DNA of 10,289 nucleotides from an uncultured Marinicella sp. (lineage in GTDB: Bacteria; Pseudomonadota; Gammaproteobacteria; Xanthomonadales; Marinicellaceae), in contig CALLLZ010000088.1 in the NCBI GenBank assembly GCA_938008005.1, positions 1 to 10,289 of the forward strand, written 5' to 3'. Positions 7,496 through 10,289 of this stretch are shown one piece after another. The position numbers and the translations under genes were made by a program. Position 1 is the stretch's first letter. Each line of letters begins with the position of its first letter. A model generated the notes under the pieces. It saw nothing but the letters and a program-made list of their open reading frames with translations. It was not told where the DNA came from and ran no database searches.

Positions 7496-7597
7496 ACGCC
7501 CTACGGGATTGAATTGTATTTTGTTAGTTAAGGTATATTAGAAGTGCAAGTGTGGTATTCATCATGATGAATAGTTAAAAGAAATGTTGTAGGGCGT
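7496..7597. repeat. 9-bp inverted arms enclosing 84 bp, possible repeat-element remnant
   Basis: ACGCCCTAC (7496-7504) is the exact reverse complement of GTAGGGCGT (7589-7597). The arms and their flanks are noticeably richer in G and C than the surrounding DNA. Read outward, both begin GTAGGGCGT. This could be two facing copies of a dispersed intergenic repeat or the ends of a small non-coding element. No transposase or clear target-site duplication is seen. Confidence 0.45.
7556..7573. promoter_or_regulatory. perfect 18-bp palindrome, candidate operator
   Basis: The sequence TATTCATCATGATGAATA is a perfect palindrome with no central spacer, made of 9-bp half-sites. It lies about 180 bp before the catalase start and about 90 bp before its candidate promoter, nested within the 9-bp inverted arms. 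This is a plausible site for a dimeric transcription factor. It does not obviously match the OxyR or Fur/PerR consensus as I know them. Confidence 0.45.
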
Positions 7598-7642
7598 CCC
7601 CCTTGTTGGTAGCCGTTTGTATTTTCTATAACAGTGGATGGC

Positions 7643-7670
7643 TTGATGAACTCACTTTGTTCTATAAAAT
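7643..7670 (+). promoter_or_regulatory. candidate catalase promoter
   Basis: TTGATG (7643-7648) and TAAAAT (7665-7670) are separated by 16 bases, giving a leader of about 77 nt. An overlapping TATAAA at 7663-7668 would have only 14 bases of spacing. The interrupted inverted repeat CTAT-AAA-ATAG covers the -10 region. It recalls the half-sites of OxyR but not their usual spacing. Confidence 0.4.
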
Positions 7671-7753
7671 AGGATGATGTTATTCAATCAATCCAATTTA
7701 CAGAATGATGGCTTGTCATTAAACTTTAAGTCATCAAAACTATATGAGAAAAA

Positions 7754-9220
7754 ATGATGACGCAAAATAAATTAACAACCAGTGCCGGCGCGCCGATTGC
7801 CGATGATGACAACAGCATAAGTATAGGAGAACGTGGTTCTTTGACATTTGATAATTATCAAATGTTTGAGAAGCTGGCACATTTTAATCGTGAACGTATA
7901 CCAGAAAGGGTGGTTCATGCTCGTGGTACTGGTGCTTATGGTACTTTTACTTTGAAAAAGAATTTGAGTGATTACACCATTGCACCATTTTTACAAAATA
8001 CGACCCAAAAAACAGATGTATTTGTCAGATTTTCAACCGTAGGTGGCGGTCAAGATTCCAGTGATTACGCCAGAGACCCACGGGGGGGTGCCATCAAGTT
8101 TTATACCTCCGAGGGTAATTTTGACTTGGTTGGAAATAATACCCCCGTGTTTTTTCTGAATGATCCGATTAAGTTTCCAGATTTTATCCACTCACAAAAG
8201 AAGAATCCCAGAACCAATATTGCTGACCCAGCAGCCATGTTTGAATTTTGGGCGAATCACCCACAATCATTGCATCAAATGACTATTTTAATGTCAGATC
8301 GTGGTATTCCATTAAGTTATCGCCATATGCATGGTTTTGGTTCGCATACTTTTAGTTTTTGGAACAAAGGGGGGGAACGGTTTTGGGTCAAATGGCATTT
8401 AAAAACACAACAGGGGATTAGAAATGTCCGTTCTGAAGATGTACATAAGTATCCAGCTGATGGTGCACAAGCTGATTTAGTGAATGCCATTAATATAGGT
8501 GATTTTCCAAAATGGACCGTACAATTACAAATCATGACAGTTGCAGAAGCAGAAAACTTTCACATCAACCCTTTTGATTTAACTAAAGTTTGGCCACATG
8601 AACATGTACCTTTGATCGATATTGGGGAACTGGAATTAAATCGTAATGTGAATAATTATTTTGCAGAAACTGAACAAGCGGCTTTTGCGCCCAGCAATTT
8701 TGTTCCAGGTATCGGTGCATCACCAGATAAAATGCTACAAGGGCGCTTGTTGGCCTACCAAGATGCTCACAGGTATCGAGTAGGGGTAAATCACAATCAG
8801 CTACCAGTGAACAGACCCAAATGTCCAGTTAATCATTACCAACGGGATGGTGCAATGGCAGGGATGTGTCCATATGGTCATGATGCCCATGGTTCAACTG
8901 ACAATCAAGGCAGTGGCGTTAACTTTTATCCCAATGATCAAATTAACCAAGGAGCACCTGCTCCAGAACCAGCTGTTGCTGAACCGCCTATGCCAATTGC
9001 TGAGAAGGCTTGGATAAAAGCCCATGATCAATCTGGTGATGACTATTATACTCAAGCTGGTGAGTTGTACAGATTGATGAGCGAAGATCAGAAAAACCAA
9101 TTGGCCAATAACATTGCTGGTGGTTTGACTCAAGCCAATAAATCCATACAACAAAGGATGCTGAACCAGTTGCATAAAGCCGATGGTGATTATGCTCAAC
9201 GTGTCAAAGCATTGCTGTAA
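7754..9220 (+). CDS. katA: monofunctional haem catalase
   Basis: Breaks down hydrogen peroxide to water and oxygen. At 488 aa it is a small-subunit catalase, most like clade 3. Key residues are present: catalytic His55 in ERVVHARGTGAYG (51-63), catalytic Asn128 in DLVGNNTPVFF (124-134), and the proximal haem-ligand Tyr335 in RLLAYQDAHRYRVG (331-344). DPRGGAIKFYT (108-118) and FPDFIHSQKKNPRTN (141-155) are also family segments. The distal-site loop reads RFSTVGGGQDSSD where RFSTVAGE-type sequence is usual. Start: ATG at 7754 and ATG at 7757 are adjacent. GAG at 7746-7748 is 5 or 8 bases away respectively, so the second is equally possible. Two runs of seven G (8082-8088, 8369-8375) stand out in this AT-rich gene. 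No signal peptide is seen, so it should be cytoplasmic. It is monocistronic, with its own candidate promoter and a strong terminator. The symbol katA is by family and may not match local naming. Confidence 0.95.
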   Translation: MMTQNKLTTSAGAPIADDDNSISIGERGSLTFDNYQMFEKLAHFNRERIPERVVHARGTGAYGTFTLKKNLSDYTIAPFLQNTTQKTDVFVRFSTVGGGQDSSDYARDPRGGAIKFYTSEGNFDLVGNNTPVFFLNDPIKFPDFIHSQKKNPRTNIADPAAMFEFWANHPQSLHQMTILMSDRGIPLSYRHMHGFGSHTFSFWNKGGERFWVKWHLKTQQGIRNVRSEDVHKYPADGAQADLVNAINIGDFPKWTVQLQIMTVAEAENFHINPFDLTKVWPHEHVPLIDIGELELNRNVNNYFAETEQAAFAPSNFVPGIGASPDKMLQGRLLAYQDAHRYRVGVNHNQLPVNRPKCPVNHYQRDGAMAGMCPYGHDAHGSTDNQGSGVNFYPNDQINQGAPAPEPAVAEPPMPIAEKAWIKAHDQSGDDYYTQAGELYRLMSEDQKNQLANNIAGGLTQANKSIQQRMLNQLHKADGDYAQRVKALL

Positions 9221-9240
9221 AGATGATTGATGCTTAAGTG

Positions 9241-9274
9241 AACCGTTGGTAACAGCTGTTATCAATGGTTTTTT
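9241..9274 (+). terminator. intrinsic terminator of the catalase gene
   Basis: A 13-bp stem (9241-9253 with 9258-9270, including two G-U pairs) closes a 4-nt AGCT loop and runs straight into T residues up to 9274. It begins 20 bases after the catalase stop. The minus strand lacks a matching T run, so it acts on plus-strand transcription and separates the catalase from the next gene. Confidence 0.85.
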
Positions 9275-9290
9275 ATGGCTTAAAAGTTCA

Positions 9291-9320
9291 TTGTTGTCTG
9301 CATGGTAAGTTGTTTATAAT
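9291..9320 (+). promoter_or_regulatory. promoter of the TIGR03032-family gene
   Basis: A perfect -10 TATAAT (9315-9320) is preceded by TTGTTG (9291-9296) at 18 bases; the alternative TTGTCT (9294-9299) lies at 15. The predicted start near 9327 leaves a leader of about 26 nt. Its place just after the catalase terminator supports independent transcription. Confidence 0.6.
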
Positions 9321-9352
9321 GTTGTTTACCTTAATGAATAATATGCATAGAA

Positions 9353-10289
9353 ATGTCCAATAATAAACTTGAGTTCAATGGTTCCAGGCAATTTTGTAGT
9401 TGGCTGATAGAACAAAATATCAGTTTAAGTTTTTCAACCTATCAAGCAGGAAAACTATTTTTTATTGGGATGGAAGACAGTGTGAAAATGTCTGTATTCG
9501 AACGCACATTTGCACGCTGTATGGGTATTGGCTTAGATCCCAAAAGCCAAAGTCTTTGGGTAGCTAATTTATATCAATTGTGGCGCTTTGAAAATGCTTT
9601 GAAGCCAGGACAAAATCACCAAGGTTTTGATCGAGTTTATGTACCACAAGTGGGCTACACCACTGGTGATGTGGATGCTCATGATGTGGCGATTGATGAC
9701 GAAGGTGTGATTTTCGTTAATACTTTATTCAGCTGTTTAGCCCGTCCAAGTGACACGCATAGCTTTGAGCCAGTATGGCAACCTAAACACATCACTAAAC
9801 TGGCGGCTGAAGATCGTTGCCACTTGAATGGGTTGGCGATTGAAAATGGCAAGGCGAGCTATGTAACTTGTGTCAGTCAAACCGATGTCAATGAGGGTTG
9901 GCGTGAACACAGGCAAACTGGCGGTGTGGTGATTGATGTGCAAAGTAATGATGTTGTGGCTGAAGGGTTATCTATGCCACATTCACCTCGATGGTATCAG
10001 GGTAAGTTATGGGTATTAAATTCAGGGGAAGGTGAATTTGGTTATATTGACTTGAAAAGTGGTCAATTTGAACCTGTTGCATTTTGCCCAGGATATCTGC
10101 GTGGCATGAGTTTTCATGGAGATTATGCTGTTATAGGGTTATCTAAGCCCCGAGAGAATAAAACCTTTGAAGGCTTGAACTTACAAAACATACTCGAAGC
10201 CAAACAAGTGCAACCTCGATGTGCCTTACAGGTTGTTAACTTAATCACTGGTGATGTGGTACATGAGTTAAGAATAGAAGGTGTTGTGG
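9353..10289 (+). CDS. TIGR03032/DUF4915-family protein, 3' end cut off by the window
   Basis: 312 codons are visible and the frame is still open at the window edge, so the C-terminus is missing; from memory the family runs to around 350 or more residues. Segments I recognise are TYQAGKLFFIG (29-39), VFERTFARCMG (48-58), AEDRCHLNGLA (152-162), MPHSPRW (208-214), LNSGEGEFGYIDL (222-234) and FCPGYLRGM (244-252). The function of the family is unknown. Repeated strand-like segments with LWV/LNSG turns suggest a beta-propeller, which is my inference. There is no signal peptide, so it is probably cytoplasmic. Start: ATG at 9353 is the first in-frame start after the TGA at 9335-9337. No good Shine-Dalgarno is visible, so translation may be weak or leader-independent. 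It has its own promoter. Confidence 0.9.
   Translation, partial: MSNNKLEFNGSRQFCSWLIEQNISLSFSTYQAGKLFFIGMEDSVKMSVFERTFARCMGIGLDPKSQSLWVANLYQLWRFENALKPGQNHQGFDRVYVPQVGYTTGDVDAHDVAIDDEGVIFVNTLFSCLARPSDTHSFEPVWQPKHITKLAAEDRCHLNGLAIENGKASYVTCVSQTDVNEGWREHRQTGGVVIDVQSNDVVAEGLSMPHSPRWYQGKLWVLNSGEGEFGYIDLKSGQFEPVAFCPGYLRGMSFHGDYAVIGLSKPRENKTFEGLNLQNILEAKQVQPRCALQVVNLITGDVVHELRIEGVV

Larger units (their letters stand above)
7320..7753. other. divergent intergenic region between the lol operon and the catalase gene
   Basis: These 434 bases hold no credible protein gene. They contain a candidate operon promoter on the left, a pair of 9-bp inverted arms (7496-7504 and 7589-7597), a perfect 18-bp palindrome (7556-7573), and a candidate catalase promoter (7643-7670). 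TTCTATAA occurs twice, at 7624-7631 and 7660-7667, 36 bases apart. A short frame of eight codons plus stop (7744-7770) overlaps the catalase start. Confidence 0.7.

Noticed and set aside
7624..7667. OxyR box upstream of the catalase from the repeated TTCTATAA
   Set aside because: The half-site-like CTAT/ATAG elements do not have the roughly 10-base periodic spacing expected for OxyR, and one copy is simply part of the -10 region.
7704..7720. Short AATGA/TCATT hairpin in the catalase leader as a riboswitch or attenuator
   Set aside because: A 5-bp AT-rich stem with a 7-nt loop is too weak, and nothing around it resembles a known riboswitch.
8894..9265. Minus-strand open frame of 123 codons opposite the end of the catalase gene
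   Set aside because: It lies antisense to a well-supported catalase and runs into its terminator. It has no ribosome-binding site or recognisable domain and is best explained as a shadow frame.
9737..9943. Minus-strand frame inside the TIGR03032-family gene
   Set aside because: It is antisense to a frame with clear family motifs and has no independent support.
1..10289. CRISPR array, tRNA, rRNA, insertion sequence or toxin-antitoxin pair
   Set aside because: I looked for regularly spaced repeats, cloverleaf-like segments, transposase motifs and small overlapping gene pairs on both strands and saw none.

Overview
The window looks like chromosomal DNA from a low-GC (roughly 40%, estimated by eye) gammaproteobacterium. 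The best evidence is the minus-strand block of a lipoprotein-releasing permease, lolD and comEC. From general knowledge this order also occurs in Pseudomonas and Xanthomonas relatives. A Marinicella-like marine lineage would fit the low GC and protein flavour, but that is a guess. I see no transposase, integrase, phage gene, CRISPR array, tRNA or rRNA.

Left part (1-3116): an AT-rich leader with two stem-forming inverted repeats precedes a small exported protein of unknown function (256-948, +). It converges on a 584-residue membrane-anchored TPR protein (1127-2881, -). That protein has an apparent periplasmic TPR sensor half, one membrane helix and a cytoplasmic C-terminal domain, an architecture that suggests signalling. 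The 178-bp gap between the two genes holds three copies of an AT-rich 11-12-mer.

Centre (3117-7319, -): an operon reads lolC/E permease, then lolD ATPase (8-bp overlap), then comEC (38-bp gap). LolC/E and LolD form the inner-membrane machine that releases lipoproteins to LolA. Only one permease gene is present here, so the complex may be a LolF-type homodimer, or the partner may lie elsewhere. ComEC/Rec2 is the DNA-uptake channel of natural competence, complete with its metallo-beta-lactamase-like domain.

Right part (7320-10289): a 434-bp divergent intergenic region carries a perfect 18-bp palindrome nested between 9-bp inverted arms. It leads into a monofunctional haem catalase (7754-9220, +) that ends in a strong intrinsic terminator. 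A separate promoter with a consensus -10 then drives a TIGR03032/DUF4915-family protein (9353 to the window edge), which is cut off at its 3' end.

No clear new multi-gene system is visible. The best leads are the TPR-membrane-output protein, the orphan exported protein with its repeats, the single-permease Lol operon, the palindrome upstream of the catalase, and the uncharacterised TIGR03032 protein.
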